Shown: positions 17,166 through 25,526, counted from the first letter of the stretch. The stretch is DNA of 64,000 bases from Bacteroidia bacterium (GCA_025062295.1 JANXAJ010000002.1:1-64000), one strand, 5' to 3'. Notes: a model not told the origin generated them from the letters alone. Numbers and translations are program-made.

Positions 17166-19529
17166 CTATATGGGGAGAAGTTCGCGCAGCCGCTGGATCA
17201 TCCGAGTTCGCTGCCTTTCTCCTACGTAGTAATACCTGCGAATATATCCATCTCCATAATAGCCATATCCATAACCATACCCATATCGGGGCTTACTCAG
17301 TTTAGTGCCATTGAAAACCAGATAGACTTTATTCAGATGGTGAGTTTTGATAACCTCTTCCAGATGACGAAGGAAAGGAATACGAGAATAGTCTGCGCGA
17401 AACACAAAAAGGGTAACGGCGGATGGGAACCCCCGGAGGATGCCTAGAGTATCAGAAACAAGCCCCACGGGCGCTGTATCTAAAACAAAGACATCATATT
17501 CTGAAGCAAGAATCTGGATGAGATGAACAAGTCCGGGGGATTCCAAGAGCTCCGCAGGATTGGGAGGAAGTGGACCAGAAGGCAACAAATAAAGCCCTTC
17601 TTTGCCGAGCGGGATTATCGCTTCACGCACCATCTCCTCAGAAATCTGAGAAGCAGAGAGAAGAAGGCTCAAGCCCTTCTCCTGAAATCCTACCGCTTGA
17701 GAAATAGACCCACGCCGAAGGTCTGCATCTACAAGAAGAACTCTATAACCCGCCAGAGCATACGTGTATGCTATGCCGCGAGCGAGGTAAGTTTTTCCTT
17801 CTCCACTGACAGTGGAAGTGAGGACAACCACTTTAGGGGATGCAGGATCCCACAAAAAACCCAAGGCATTCCGAAGACTTCGTAGAATCTCTAACTGTAA
17901 ACCTGAGAATGGCAGTAAGCCTTTCTGCTCGCGTTCATAAGGAAGCTCCCCAATCACAGGCACAGGAGAGAGTCCTTCTATATCAATCCGATAAGAAACC
18001 CGCTGATTCAACAAGTGCCATAAAATTACTCCTCCTATTCCAATAAAAAGTCCCAGAAGGAGAGCTATAACATAGACTTGAATCCGACTAGGATAGACAG
18101 GAATTGAAGATAGGGTAGGAGGCTGGCTCACCCGAAAAGAGGAGACTACAGCCTCTTTGTCTATGGAGAGTTGGATTCTTTTCTCCAGGAGGGATTTATA
18201 TATCTCTCGCCGAAGAGAGAGGTCTTCTTGAAGAAGAGAGAACTCACGCTCTAAGACAAGGTCTTTATAAAACTGATCTCGGCGCTGTCCCCACTCACGC
18301 AGAAGTCTTAGCCGAGTCTGGACTTTCTGAGCTCTAAGCTGAAGAAGGGCATGCCAGAGTTGGCTCAGCAGACGATGAAGGCGCTGATTCTCTGCTAAAA
18401 TAGGCATAGAGGAAGGCGCATACAGCTGTAAAAGGCGCTCGCGTTGAGCAATAACTTGATTCAGTTCTTCAACTACCTTTGCCAGAGTTTCATCTACCTT
18501 CGTGAAAGATGCAATCGGCGGAAGATGAGCTTGGGGAGCTTTCTCAAGTGTATCTAATAAGCCTTGAACTTGCTTCTCCAATAGAGAAAAGGCCTGCTCT
18601 TCTTCCCACGCATCTTGACCTCTCTCTAAATCCGTAAAGAGTGCTAATGCTTTTTCCCGACGCACGCTGATAAAAGGAAGATCTATACGCCGTTCCCTTG
18701 AGAGGAGAGAATCCTGGGCCTTATCTATCCCTCCCCGAACAGCGACAAGAAGCGTATCAACATACTCTAAAGCTTTCTGATAATGAGTCTGACGGATAGA
18801 ACGCTCGTACTCCCGAGCATGTTCCAGAAGTTTAGCCAGAAATCGCTGGGCGCGGGTCGGAGATATATCGGTCACACTGACTACCCATACAGTAAAACCT
18901 CTCTTAGGGAAAGCAGATATTCTACTTTGCCATCCGTAAGCAGCTGCGCTCACCGAAGTCTTAGCTACAAAGTATGTACCTGATGGGATCCCCCTCCGAG
19001 GATCGGCTGGCACGATTCGGATTTGACCCTTGCCTAAAGGCAGCCACGCTCCAATCCGACCTTCTTTCAAAAGACGATCCCCTTTTCGTACAAGAAGATC
19101 CTGACTCTCCCCGACTTCTATTGTTAAAGGGAAAAGCTGGCTTAGTACTCTTTCCTCTTGCAGGTCTGTCTCTACTGTGAAAGGGTGAGGAAAAAGAAGG
19201 GACCGACCAAACCGACCAATGGAATAGATCTCCCACTCTAATCTTAGATCTTCCACCGCTCTTTCAATCAAGTTATATGTAGTAAAAAGCTCGGCATACA
19301 TATCTGCTAAGTTCTCTAGAGGAAGAAAAGCTTCATTTCCCCCTTTCGCCTTGACTAAATTACTCTGAGACAGGTCTATCTGAATAGAGGCATCGCTCTT
19401 GTAAATGGAGGTAGTATAGCGAAGATAAGCCCAAGCAATCCAGAAACTCAGAAAGAGGGTCCCTAACGGCCACCACCAACTGCGGGTAAGAAGGATGAGA
19501 AGCCGACGAATATCCCACAGCCGTTCCAT
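17166..19529 (-). CDS. Wzz/BY-type tyrosine kinase for polysaccharide export
   Basis: This 787-residue fused Wzz chain-length regulator and BY kinase has TM1 at about residues 15-35, a large periplasmic coiled coil (about 200-480), TM2 around 490-515 (YVIALLLGLFIGIGGVILW), then a cytoplasmic kinase domain. The kinase shows Walker A STVSGEGKTYLA, Walker A' VLLVDADLRRGS and Walker B VFVLDTAPVGL. The tail has a tyrosine cluster (YGYGYGYGYYGDGYIRRYYY), the autophosphorylation site typical of the family. It works with the Wza-like exporter encoded 18 nt upstream and the PHP phosphatase encoded 1 nt downstream. Confidence 0.94.
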   Translation of the reverse strand: MERLWDIRRLLILLTRSWWWPLGTLFLSFWIAWAYLRYTTSIYKSDASIQIDLSQSNLVKAKGGNEAFLPLENLADMYAELFTTYNLIERAVEDLRLEWEIYSIGRFGRSLLFPHPFTVETDLQEERVLSQLFPLTIEVGESQDLLVRKGDRLLKEGRIGAWLPLGKGQIRIVPADPRRGIPSGTYFVAKTSVSAAAYGWQSRISAFPKRGFTVWVVSVTDISPTRAQRFLAKLLEHAREYERSIRQTHYQKALEYVDTLLVAVRGGIDKAQDSLLSRERRIDLPFISVRREKALALFTDLERGQDAWEEEQAFSLLEKQVQGLLDTLEKAPQAHLPPIASFTKVDETLAKVVEELNQVIAQRERLLQLYAPSSMPILAENQRLHRLLSQLWHALLQLRAQKVQTRLRLLREWGQRRDQFYKDLVLEREFSLLQEDLSLRREIYKSLLEKRIQLSIDKEAVVSSFRVSQPPTLSSIPVYPSRIQVYVIALLLGLFIGIGGVILWHLLNQRVSYRIDIEGLSPVPVIGELPYEREQKGLLPFSGLQLEILRSLRNALGFLWDPASPKVVVLTSTVSGEGKTYLARGIAYTYALAGYRVLLVDADLRRGSISQAVGFQEKGLSLLLSASQISEEMVREAIIPLGKEGLYLLPSGPLPPNPAELLESPGLVHLIQILASEYDVFVLDTAPVGLVSDTLGILRGFPSAVTLFVFRADYSRIPFLRHLEEVIKTHHLNKVYLVFNGTKLSKPRYGYGYGYGYYGDGYIRRYYYVGERQRTRMIQRLRELLPI

Positions 19530-19547
19530 GAGATTCCTGCCTAAAAT

Positions 19548-20324
19548 CTAAAAAACCTGAAATATAACAAACAAAAGATTGACTACCTGCAGTACCCCCA
19601 TGAAGGCTATTAAATTCTGGAGTTCTATACGCTGTCGTATTATAGCCCTTGACTCTACGAGTATAATATCCTCAGCCTGTAGAAGGAATCCCCCCGTAAG
19701 GACCTCCGCACTTCTCGCATCTACAAGAAAGACCTCCTTGTAGTAAGGAGGACCTCTCAAAACCTTTACTCTACTCAGGTCTGCCTCTCGCGTCGGGAGC
19801 ATCATAAAAGCAAGAAGCTCTGACAGAGGGATCTGAGCCCGATCAAAAAGGATTCGTCCCTGCTGAGTCACCTGACCAAATAGATAATAGGCATACAGGG
19901 GATAAAGGTAAAGGCGAACCCCTAAAAATATACGCTCCGCAGCATTTTGAAGAAGAACACGCGCCGAGTCTACCGTTAGTCCTCCTATGCGTAAAGCCCC
20001 GCCCCATGGAGTATGAACCAGACTATCCTCAAAAATCCGCAGAGTATCCACACGCAGAACCTGCTGAGACTGAGTTGAGATATCTTCGGAAGACATATAA
20101 GGAAGTTCCATTACCAGCCGAATAAATTGCCCTGGCAGAAGTACCCGGCTAGAAGGCAAAGGAGAAGTATCGGGAGAGAAACTGGCCCTTACCCAACCTT
20201 TTCCCTGCTGACGAAGAGCACGAAGCAGCTCTTTATCATGAGGAGTGAGGAAAGCTGCCGCTCGTCTGCCACAGCCTATCAGCCCCAAAGAAGAAAGACC
20301 CGTGATTATCAACAATTTTCGCAT
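19548..20324 (-). CDS. Wza-like polysaccharide export outer membrane lipoprotein
   Basis: This 258-residue protein has a lipoprotein signal ending in LIGCG (Cys18). It contains the polysaccharide export (Poly_export/SLBB-like) segment beginning with VLLPGQFIRLVMELP and a beta-grasp repeat (YYLFGQVTQQGRILFD... LLAFMMLPTREADLSRVKVLR). A hydrophobic stretch at the C-terminus (LIAFMGVLQVVNLLFVIF) resembles the membrane-spanning end of Bacteroidota Wza proteins. It starts the kinase operon. No exact TAnnTTTG precedes it, and the terminator of the upstream lipoprotein gene lies only 18 nt upstream of its ATG, so read-through may supply some transcription. Confidence 0.88.
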   Translation of the reverse strand: MRKLLIITGLSSLGLIGCGRRAAAFLTPHDKELLRALRQQGKGWVRASFSPDTSPLPSSRVLLPGQFIRLVMELPYMSSEDISTQSQQVLRVDTLRIFEDSLVHTPWGGALRIGGLTVDSARVLLQNAAERIFLGVRLYLYPLYAYYLFGQVTQQGRILFDRAQIPLSELLAFMMLPTREADLSRVKVLRGPPYYKEVFLVDARSAEVLTGGFLLQAEDIILVESRAIIRQRIELQNLIAFMGVLQVVNLLFVIFQVF

Positions 20325-20341
20325 TTCTTGAGGGCGTTAAG

Positions 20342-20371
20342 AAAAAAGGCGCAAGGGTTTTCCCCTGCGCC
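20342..20371 (-). terminator. Intrinsic terminator of the coiled-coil lipoprotein gene
   Basis: On the minus strand, GGCGCAGGGG, loop AAAA and CCCTTGCGCC form a 10-bp stem (one G-T pair) followed directly by six Ts. It lies 28 nt past the stop at 20399. Confidence 0.9.
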
Positions 20372-20398
20372 TTCTCCAATCCAATCGGATGAAAAGGG

Positions 20399-20932
20399 TC
20401 ACTTCTTGGGCGCGTACTTCTTCTTGATCTCGTCTGTGAGAGTAGAGATCTCAGAATTCAGCGCTGTGAGGCTCTCGGCGACCTTTTCAAGGGATTGTCG
20501 TTTTTCGTTCAAGGTATTTTTATACTTCTCCCACTCTGGCTTGAGGTCGTCATCTCTTTTCTGTTGGGTGGGCACTCCGTCAACAAAGGACTTGGCTTCA
20601 GTGAGAGCAGTGCTAATGTCAGACTTGGCTGTGTTAAACTCAGTCAGAAGCTGTTGGGACTTTTCATTTACCGCTTGTATGCGAGAAGCAAGGTCCTTGT
20701 CTTTTTCAACCTTGTCAGTCCATACCTTCCCCAGCTCTGACTTGAGCTTACCAAAAGGGTCTTGAAGCGAGGCCACCTGAGTCTCCACCTCAGAGAGACG
20801 CTGATTCAGGCTGCTTTCTACGGATTGATACTCGTCCTGAACGGACTTAACAAACTCTTGACTTGGCTTTGGCGCACAAGCCGTCAGTCCCCATAACAGG
20901 GCTCCCGTCATCAGATACTGTGCGTACCGCAT
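20399..20932 (-). CDS. Small coiled-coil lipoprotein, function unknown
   Basis: This 177-residue protein has a lipoprotein signal (LMTGALLWGLTAC, Cys about 19) followed by an almost uninterrupted helical coiled coil rich in K, E, S and Q, ending in KKKYAPKK. The ORF track starts at 21031, but the ATG at 20932 is right: it gives the lipobox and is preceded by TACCTTTG. It is monocistronic with its own promoter and strong terminator, and its coding sequence looks more biased towards certain codons than its neighbours, suggesting high expression. It may be an abundant envelope spacer, but that is inference. Confidence 0.85.
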   Translation of the reverse strand: MRYAQYLMTGALLWGLTACAPKPSQEFVKSVQDEYQSVESSLNQRLSEVETQVASLQDPFGKLKSELGKVWTDKVEKDKDLASRIQAVNEKSQQLLTEFNTAKSDISTALTEAKSFVDGVPTQQKRDDDLKPEWEKYKNTLNEKRQSLEKVAESLTALNSEISTLTDEIKKKYAPKK

Positions 20933-20951
20933 AGTGTGTGTGAGTTTAGGA

Positions 20952-20959
20952 CAAAGGTA
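20952..20959 (-). promoter_or_regulatory. -7 element TACCTTTG of the lipoprotein gene
   Basis: Exact match 19 nt upstream of the ATG at 20932, the longest spacing among the clear minus-strand cases. This implies a leader of roughly 15 nt. Confidence 0.75.
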
Positions 20960-20986
20960 CAAAAAGGAGGCTGCATATTTGCAATC

Positions 20987-21556
20987 ATGCTCTATGCCGT
21001 GCGTGGACGTATCGTTTCCAGCGCACCTCATCAGGTTCTAATGGAAGTAGGAGGCTTCACCCTGACCCTGAGAGTGCCTCTTAGCGTGAGTCAGGGGCTG
21101 ACCTCTCAAGCTGAGTGTCAGCTCTATACCTTCCTCCTCCTTCCCAAAGAAGAAGGCGAACCTCTCTTGTATGGATTCTCAACCGAAAATGAACGACGGC
21201 TTTTCATGTCCCTCCTGCGAGTCAATCATCTAGGACCACAAAAGGCGCTTGCCCTTCTCTCGCACTATCCCGCCGACAGGCTCATTCAGCTGATCCAGAC
21301 AGGAAATGCTAATGCCTTGAGTCAGGTCAAAGGGATTGGGAAAAAGCTAGCTCAACAGATCATTTTGGACATGCAACCTATTCTTAAGGACTTGCCTTCC
21401 TCTGTTTTCCCTCCCCATTATGAAGATGCCTATGAGGCTCTGATTGCGCTCGGCTTTACCTCTAAGGAGGCACATGAGCGACTTCAGCTTGCTCTCCAAA
21501 GGGAGGCCGAAGCCTCTGCGGAACGCCTCGTCCAATTAGCCCTTCAATCTTCGTAG
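20987..21556 (+). CDS. ruvA: Holliday junction DNA helicase subunit RuvA
   Basis: This 189-residue protein is the tetrameric DNA-binding subunit that targets RuvB to Holliday junctions. It has the N-terminal OB domain (MLYAVRGRIVS), helix-hairpin-helix domains (VNHLGPQKALALL and VKGIGKKLAQQIILDM), and the C-terminal RuvB-contacting domain (EALIALGFTSKEAHERL). The start is the ATG at 20987, not the track start at 20936. A near-match to the -7 element, CATATTTG, ends 5 nt before this ATG. An AAGGAGG-like run lies about 16 nt upstream, too far for a normal Shine-Dalgarno contact. Confidence 0.95.
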   Translation: MLYAVRGRIVSSAPHQVLMEVGGFTLTLRVPLSVSQGLTSQAECQLYTFLLLPKEEGEPLLYGFSTENERRLFMSLLRVNHLGPQKALALLSHYPADRLIQLIQTGNANALSQVKGIGKKLAQQIILDMQPILKDLPSSVFPPHYEDAYEALIALGFTSKEAHERLQLALQREAEASAERLVQLALQSS

Positions 21557-21561
21557 CTTTG
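21554..21561 (+). promoter_or_regulatory. -7 element TAGCTTTG of icd, overlapping the ruvA stop codon
   Basis: Exact TAnnTTTG ending 7 nt before the icd ATG. Its first three bases, TAG, are the ruvA stop codon. Confidence 0.65.
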
Positions 21562-21568
21562 TACTGTT

Positions 21569-23023
21569 ATGTCCAAGGTACCTATTGCAGTCGCTTATGG
21601 AGATGGAATCGGACCCGAAATTATGTCTGCTTGCCTTCACATCCTCAATGAGGCAGGCGCTCAGATTGAACCCCGAGTTATAGAGATTGGCGAAAAAGTC
21701 TATCTCCAAGGATATACCGCTGGCATTACGCCAGAAGCGCTTCAAGTGATCAGAGAGACAAAGGTCTTTTATAAGGCTCCTATTACGACACCCCAAGGCG
21801 GCGGCTTCAAAAGTCTCAATGTCACCACTCGAAAGCTCTTCAACCTCTTCGCCAATGTGCGTCCATGCGTGTCATATCACCCTTTCGTGGAAACGAAGTA
21901 TCCAAACTTAGACGTAGTTATCGTTCGTGAAAACGAAGAAGACCTTTATGCTGGCATAGAGCATCGCCAAACCACTGAAGTCTATCAGGTTCTCAAGCTT
22001 ATCACCCGCCCTGGCACTGAACGAATCATTCGGTATGCCTTTGAATATGCCCGAGCCTACGGGCGTAAAAAGGTTACCTGCATGACCAAAGATAACATCA
22101 TGAAACTTACAGATGGGCTCTTTCACAAAATCTTTGATGAGATTGGAGCAGAATATCCAGAAATTCAAAAAGAGCATTGGATTATAGACATTGGTACCGC
22201 TAAGCTAGCCGACACGCCAGAGCAATTTGATGTAGTAGTTACCCTGAATTTATATGGAGACATTTTATCAGATATGGTAGCTCAGATTGCCGGTTCTGTG
22301 GGTTTAGCGGGCTCTGCTAATATAGGACCTTCAGTTGCGATGTTTGAAGCTATCCATGGGTCTGCACCTCGGCGAGCAGGTCAAAATTTAGCCAATCCTT
22401 CTGGACTTCTCCACGCCGGCATTATGATGCTTGTCCATATTGGCCAGCCAGAAGTAGCCGAACGCATTCATAATGCTTGGCTTCGCACGATTGAAGAGGG
22501 GTATCACACTTATGACATCTTTCGGGAGGGTATCTCACGAGAGAAAGTTGGAACGAAGGAATTTGCTCAGGCGGTAGTACGCTACTTAGGTCAGGAACCC
22601 CAACAGCTCCGTCCAGTTCGGTACACTCAAGAAGGAGGCCCAGCTAAGGTTCTTACCATCCCTCCTTACCAGCGAAATGCACCCCCTAAAAAAGAACTCA
22701 TTGGGGTAGATATATTCGTTCATTGGGTGCCTGGTCGTCCTGAGGAGCTTGCTCAAAAAATCCAATCTGCTATCCCTTCCCAGCTCAAGCTCACCATGAT
22801 CTCTAATCGTGGCACTGTGGTCTGGCCTCAGACCTTAGAAGAAACCTTCCTTGTGGATCACTGGCGCACTCGCCTTCTCTCAGCTACGGGACAGCCTATT
22901 TCTCACGATCTCGTCATAGAAGCCCTCCGAGCCTATCAAAGAGTAGGATTAGATTTTGTCAAGACAGAGCACTTATATGTTTTTGACGGCGTGGAAGGCT
23001 TCTCCCGAGGACAAGGAGAGTAG
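21569..23023 (+). CDS. icd: NADP-type isocitrate dehydrogenase, long Thermus-like form
   Basis: This 484-residue enzyme oxidatively decarboxylates isocitrate to 2-oxoglutarate in the TCA cycle. It has the beta-decarboxylating dehydrogenase signature NLYGDILSDMVAQIAGSVGLAGSANIG, the N-terminal YGDGIGPEIM, and substrate-binding residues in KSLNVTTRKLFNLFANVRPC. The core ends near residue 335. About 145 further residues (from PAKVLTIPPYQRN) form an extra domain, as in the Thermus thermophilus enzyme. Cofactor choice was not proven from sequence. It lies 12 nt after ruvA but has its own promoter element. Confidence 0.92.
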   Translation: MSKVPIAVAYGDGIGPEIMSACLHILNEAGAQIEPRVIEIGEKVYLQGYTAGITPEALQVIRETKVFYKAPITTPQGGGFKSLNVTTRKLFNLFANVRPCVSYHPFVETKYPNLDVVIVRENEEDLYAGIEHRQTTEVYQVLKLITRPGTERIIRYAFEYARAYGRKKVTCMTKDNIMKLTDGLFHKIFDEIGAEYPEIQKEHWIIDIGTAKLADTPEQFDVVVTLNLYGDILSDMVAQIAGSVGLAGSANIGPSVAMFEAIHGSAPRRAGQNLANPSGLLHAGIMMLVHIGQPEVAERIHNAWLRTIEEGYHTYDIFREGISREKVGTKEFAQAVVRYLGQEPQQLRPVRYTQEGGPAKVLTIPPYQRNAPPKKELIGVDIFVHWVPGRPEELAQKIQSAIPSQLKLTMISNRGTVVWPQTLEETFLVDHWRTRLLSATGQPISHDLVIEALRAYQRVGLDFVKTEHLYVFDGVEGFSRGQGE

Positions 23024-23025
23024 TA

Positions 23026-23071
23026 TTGAAGGAGCAGAGCACCTACTAATTTGAAAGAATCGCTCCTTCAA
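23026..23071 (+). terminator. 10-bp inverted repeat after icd
   Basis: TTGAAGGAGC at 23026-23035 is exactly repeated in inverted orientation at 23062-23071 (GCTCCTTCAA), starting 2 nt past the icd stop. The 26-nt loop and absence of a T-run make it a weak terminator candidate. It could instead be an mRNA 3'-end stabilising stem. Confidence 0.35.
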
Positions 23072-23148
23072 GGCTTGAAGCCATACCGCCTCTCAGGAGG
23101 AGTTCGCTTTGAAAAACTTCTGAAAGATTTGAGTTCTGATAAATCCCT

Positions 23149-24285
23149 TTAGAGTTCCCATATCCAGTGCTCGCCTGCAAAGGAAGCCTCTATTCGGCTC
23201 TCTTTATCTGAGGGACGAGCACTTCCTACTATCTGAGCAGGAATGTTATACCTTTTCGCAATAGCTATAATATCATCTGCCACTTGAGGTAGGGTATAAA
23301 GTTCTAATCGATGTCCCATATTGAAGACTTCAAAGAGCTCTCGCCATGGTCTCGCACCTTCCAGAAGAGCAAAAAGAGGGGGAAGAGAAAAAAAATTATC
23401 TTTTCGTATAAGAGTAAAGGGCAGATATTTAATTGCCTTACGCTGACCGCCCCCTGTGCAGTGGATGACAGCATAAATAGCTTGACGGAAATGCTGATAA
23501 ACCTCCCGGAGAAAAGGTAGATAGGTCCGCGTGGGGGCAGTGAGAAGGTGTCCCAAAAGATGTCCTTGTATAGAATCTGTTAGGTGCCACTTGCCTAAGT
23601 AAGTTTCAGGCATTTCGGGAGCTGTGGTCTCCGGATACTGTTGGCGGTAGGTTGAAGAGAGAAGGAGGTGTCGAGCCGCTGTAATGCCGTTACATCCAAT
23701 CCCGCTATTGTAAGTATCCTCGTAGCTCGCTTGACCGAAGCTCCCAACTCCCACTATCCACACCTCTGTGTCAGGAGGACGAAGGGGAATCAATTCTTTC
23801 TCCGAGATTCGGGCAGCTGCCACTCCTTCTACCCCGATTGTTCTCACCACATCTGGCATATCTGCGGTTTCTCCCCCTGCTACGATTGCTGCTATGCCCA
23901 TATCTCTAAGCTTTTCTGCAAAGAGGTAAAATCCCTCTATGAGTGCCTGTACAATCTCATCTGGAATCAAGAAGGGATTACGAGTAATGGTAGTGGAGAA
24001 TATGAATCCGCTTGTAATGCCACTACACGCTAAATCGTCGGTGTTCATTACAAGGGCATCTTGAGCAAGATGATGCCATACAGAAATCTCGCCCGATTCC
24101 TTCCACCAGAGATAAGCGAGGATTCCTTTAGTCCCCACTCCATCTGCATGCAACGCAAAGCGAAAGGCGGGGTCTCCAGCAATATCGGCTCCTACAGGCG
24201 CGAAATACTTGGCTGTCTCAAATCGCCTGAGAAATCCTTTGTGAGCGGAGACCCCGAAGCGCCGGTACCAGTCTGAGAGGCCCAC
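23149..24285 (-). CDS. purM: Phosphoribosylformylglycinamidine cyclo-ligase (AIR synthase)
   Basis: This 378-residue protein catalyses the ATP-dependent ring closure giving aminoimidazole ribonucleotide in purine synthesis. It is the Bacteroidota form, with ALHADGVGTKGILAYL, MNTDDLACSGI, IVAGGETADMPDVV and, near the C-terminus, FNMGHRLELY in place of the usual FNMGIG. The start is GTG at 24285, which overlaps the stop of the upstream MCE gene as TAGTG. The pairing of purM with an MCE gene looks like operon packing. Confidence 0.88.
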   Translation of the reverse strand: MGLSDWYRRFGVSAHKGFLRRFETAKYFAPVGADIAGDPAFRFALHADGVGTKGILAYLWWKESGEISVWHHLAQDALVMNTDDLACSGITSGFIFSTTITRNPFLIPDEIVQALIEGFYLFAEKLRDMGIAAIVAGGETADMPDVVRTIGVEGVAAARISEKELIPLRPPDTEVWIVGVGSFGQASYEDTYNSGIGCNGITAARHLLLSSTYRQQYPETTAPEMPETYLGKWHLTDSIQGHLLGHLLTAPTRTYLPFLREVYQHFRQAIYAVIHCTGGGQRKAIKYLPFTLIRKDNFFSLPPLFALLEGARPWRELFEVFNMGHRLELYTLPQVADDIIAIAKRYNIPAQIVGSARPSDKESRIEASFAGEHWIWEL

Positions 24286-25220
24286 TATTGAGAGCGCTTG
24301 CGACCGAAGAGAGAAAAATGCACAAATCTCTCGGGGTGAAGACGCAGCTCATCTAAGAGGAGTCGGAGGCTGACGGTGGTCTGGTCTAAATCTCTATAGA
24401 GGGAGCTGTCACGCAGAAGCAGTCCAGCGGTACCCTGAGGCTGATTGAGAGCTCCTAAAGCTTTATTGAGCTGCTCCCCAGCCGAATCAAGACGAGAGAG
24501 AAGGCGAGGAAGATGGAGACCTACTGAGTCTGCTGTCCGTTCAAAGCTACTGAGGGTAGCAGTGAGTCGGGGTCGTAATTCTATAAGGGTTTGGTCTATT
24601 TCACCCAAGGTTTGACGGAGGTGAGCCGCAGTAGGACCCAGCTCTTCTGAGGTGCGAGCACTTAGTTGTTGAATCGTTTCTACAGTGCGGGGGACCACTC
24701 CTCCTTTAGGGGTCAAAAGTGCATTCAGGTGAGCAGCCGTCTGATTGAGCTGACTCAGGAGAGTATCCAGCTTTTCTCGAAGCGGACGCACCTCTTGGAG
24801 AACCTTGTCAAAAGTGCCAGTAGCCAAACTATCTAGTAGGGTATCCCCTTCTTGGGCGAGCTGCTGCGCTCTCCCTGGCACGACCCACAGTCCTTTCGTG
24901 CCTAAAAGATCCAGGTTAGCAATTGTTGCTCTGCTATCTACGGGAATAGGTATCTCTCGCAACACTTCAAACTCCACGCGCACCTCCCCCGTCTGTGGAT
25001 TGAAGCGAAGGCCTACAACTTGCCCCACCTTGTAACCTCGGTAAAGGACTTTGTCGCTGGTAGAGAGATTGTCAGCATTCTGAAAAACAGCATAGTAAGT
25101 AGTGTACCGCTGAAAAACAGAATGTCCCTTGAGGTAATTTAATCCCAAAAAGAGAAGGACGGCAGAGACAGCAGTAATAATACCAATTTGAGCTTCTCGT
25201 GAAAGGCGCAATCGTACCAC
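24285..25220 (-). CDS. MCE/MlaD-family lipid transport protein
   Basis: This 311-residue protein has one N-terminal membrane anchor (IGIITAVSAVLLFLGLNYL), an MlaD/MCE domain at about residues 35-120 (GYKVGQVVGLRFNPQTGEVRVEFEV... TKGLWVVPG), and a long helical C-terminal region. MCE proteins bind lipids in the periplasm and move them between membranes with an ABC transporter. No mlaE or mlaF gene is nearby. Translation starts at GTG 25220, only 4 nt after the -7 element TATTTTTG, so the mRNA should be leaderless. Confidence 0.88.
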   Translation of the reverse strand: MVRLRLSREAQIGIITAVSAVLLFLGLNYLKGHSVFQRYTTYYAVFQNADNLSTSDKVLYRGYKVGQVVGLRFNPQTGEVRVEFEVLREIPIPVDSRATIANLDLLGTKGLWVVPGRAQQLAQEGDTLLDSLATGTFDKVLQEVRPLREKLDTLLSQLNQTAAHLNALLTPKGGVVPRTVETIQQLSARTSEELGPTAAHLRQTLGEIDQTLIELRPRLTATLSSFERTADSVGLHLPRLLSRLDSAGEQLNKALGALNQPQGTAGLLLRDSSLYRDLDQTTVSLRLLLDELRLHPERFVHFSLFGRKRSQ

Positions 25221-25224
25221 AGGA

Positions 25225-25232
25225 CAAAAATA
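25225..25232 (-). promoter_or_regulatory. -7 element TATTTTTG of the MCE-purM operon, embedded in a terminator tail
   Basis: Exact TAnnTTTG 4 nt before the GTG at 25220. The same bases are the T-run of the atpE terminator. Confidence 0.7.
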
Positions 25233-25255
25233 AGCCGTCTGCTCGTGCAGACGGC
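25225..25255 (-). terminator. Intrinsic terminator of the atpB-atpE operon
   Basis: GCCGTCTGC (25234-25242), loop TCGT and GCAGACGGC (25247-25255) make a perfect 9-bp stem. On the minus strand it is followed by TTATTTTTG. It lies 24 nt after the atpE stop. Confidence 0.9.
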
Positions 25256-25278
25256 GATCAAGGCAGGCGGCAGAAGGC

Positions 25279-25518
25279 TTACTTCAAAAACACGACAAGA
25301 ATAGCGATCACTTCTGCAATCAGAGCCACCCCTTCCACAAAGGCTGCCATGAGGATCATATTTCCCCGAATTTCACCGGCGGCGGAGGGCTGACGGGCAA
25401 TCCCCTGCATAGCAGAAGAGGCCAGCATTCCAATCCCTATCCCTGCACCAATTGCAGCTAAACCAGCGCCAAGAGGAGCGCCTAAGTAATGGACAGTACT
25501 ACCTACTTCTAACCACAT
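25279..25518 (-). CDS. atpE: ATP synthase subunit c
   Basis: This 79-residue two-helix proteolipid forms the rotor ring of the F-type ATP synthase. Helix 1 has the glycine pattern GAGLAAIGAGIGIGML, the polar loop is ARQP, and helix 2 carries the ion-binding glutamate in AAFVEGVALIAEV. The residues flanking the glutamate lack the Q/ES pattern of sodium enzymes, which favours protons. The ATG at 25518 has its own -7 element ending 8 nt upstream, in addition to read-through from atpB, which would allow extra synthesis of this high-copy subunit. Confidence 0.96.
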   Translation of the reverse strand: MWLEVGSTVHYLGAPLGAGLAAIGAGIGIGMLASSAMQGIARQPSAAGEIRGNMILMAAFVEGVALIAEVIAILVVFLK

Positions 25519-25526
25519 ATCGCCTG

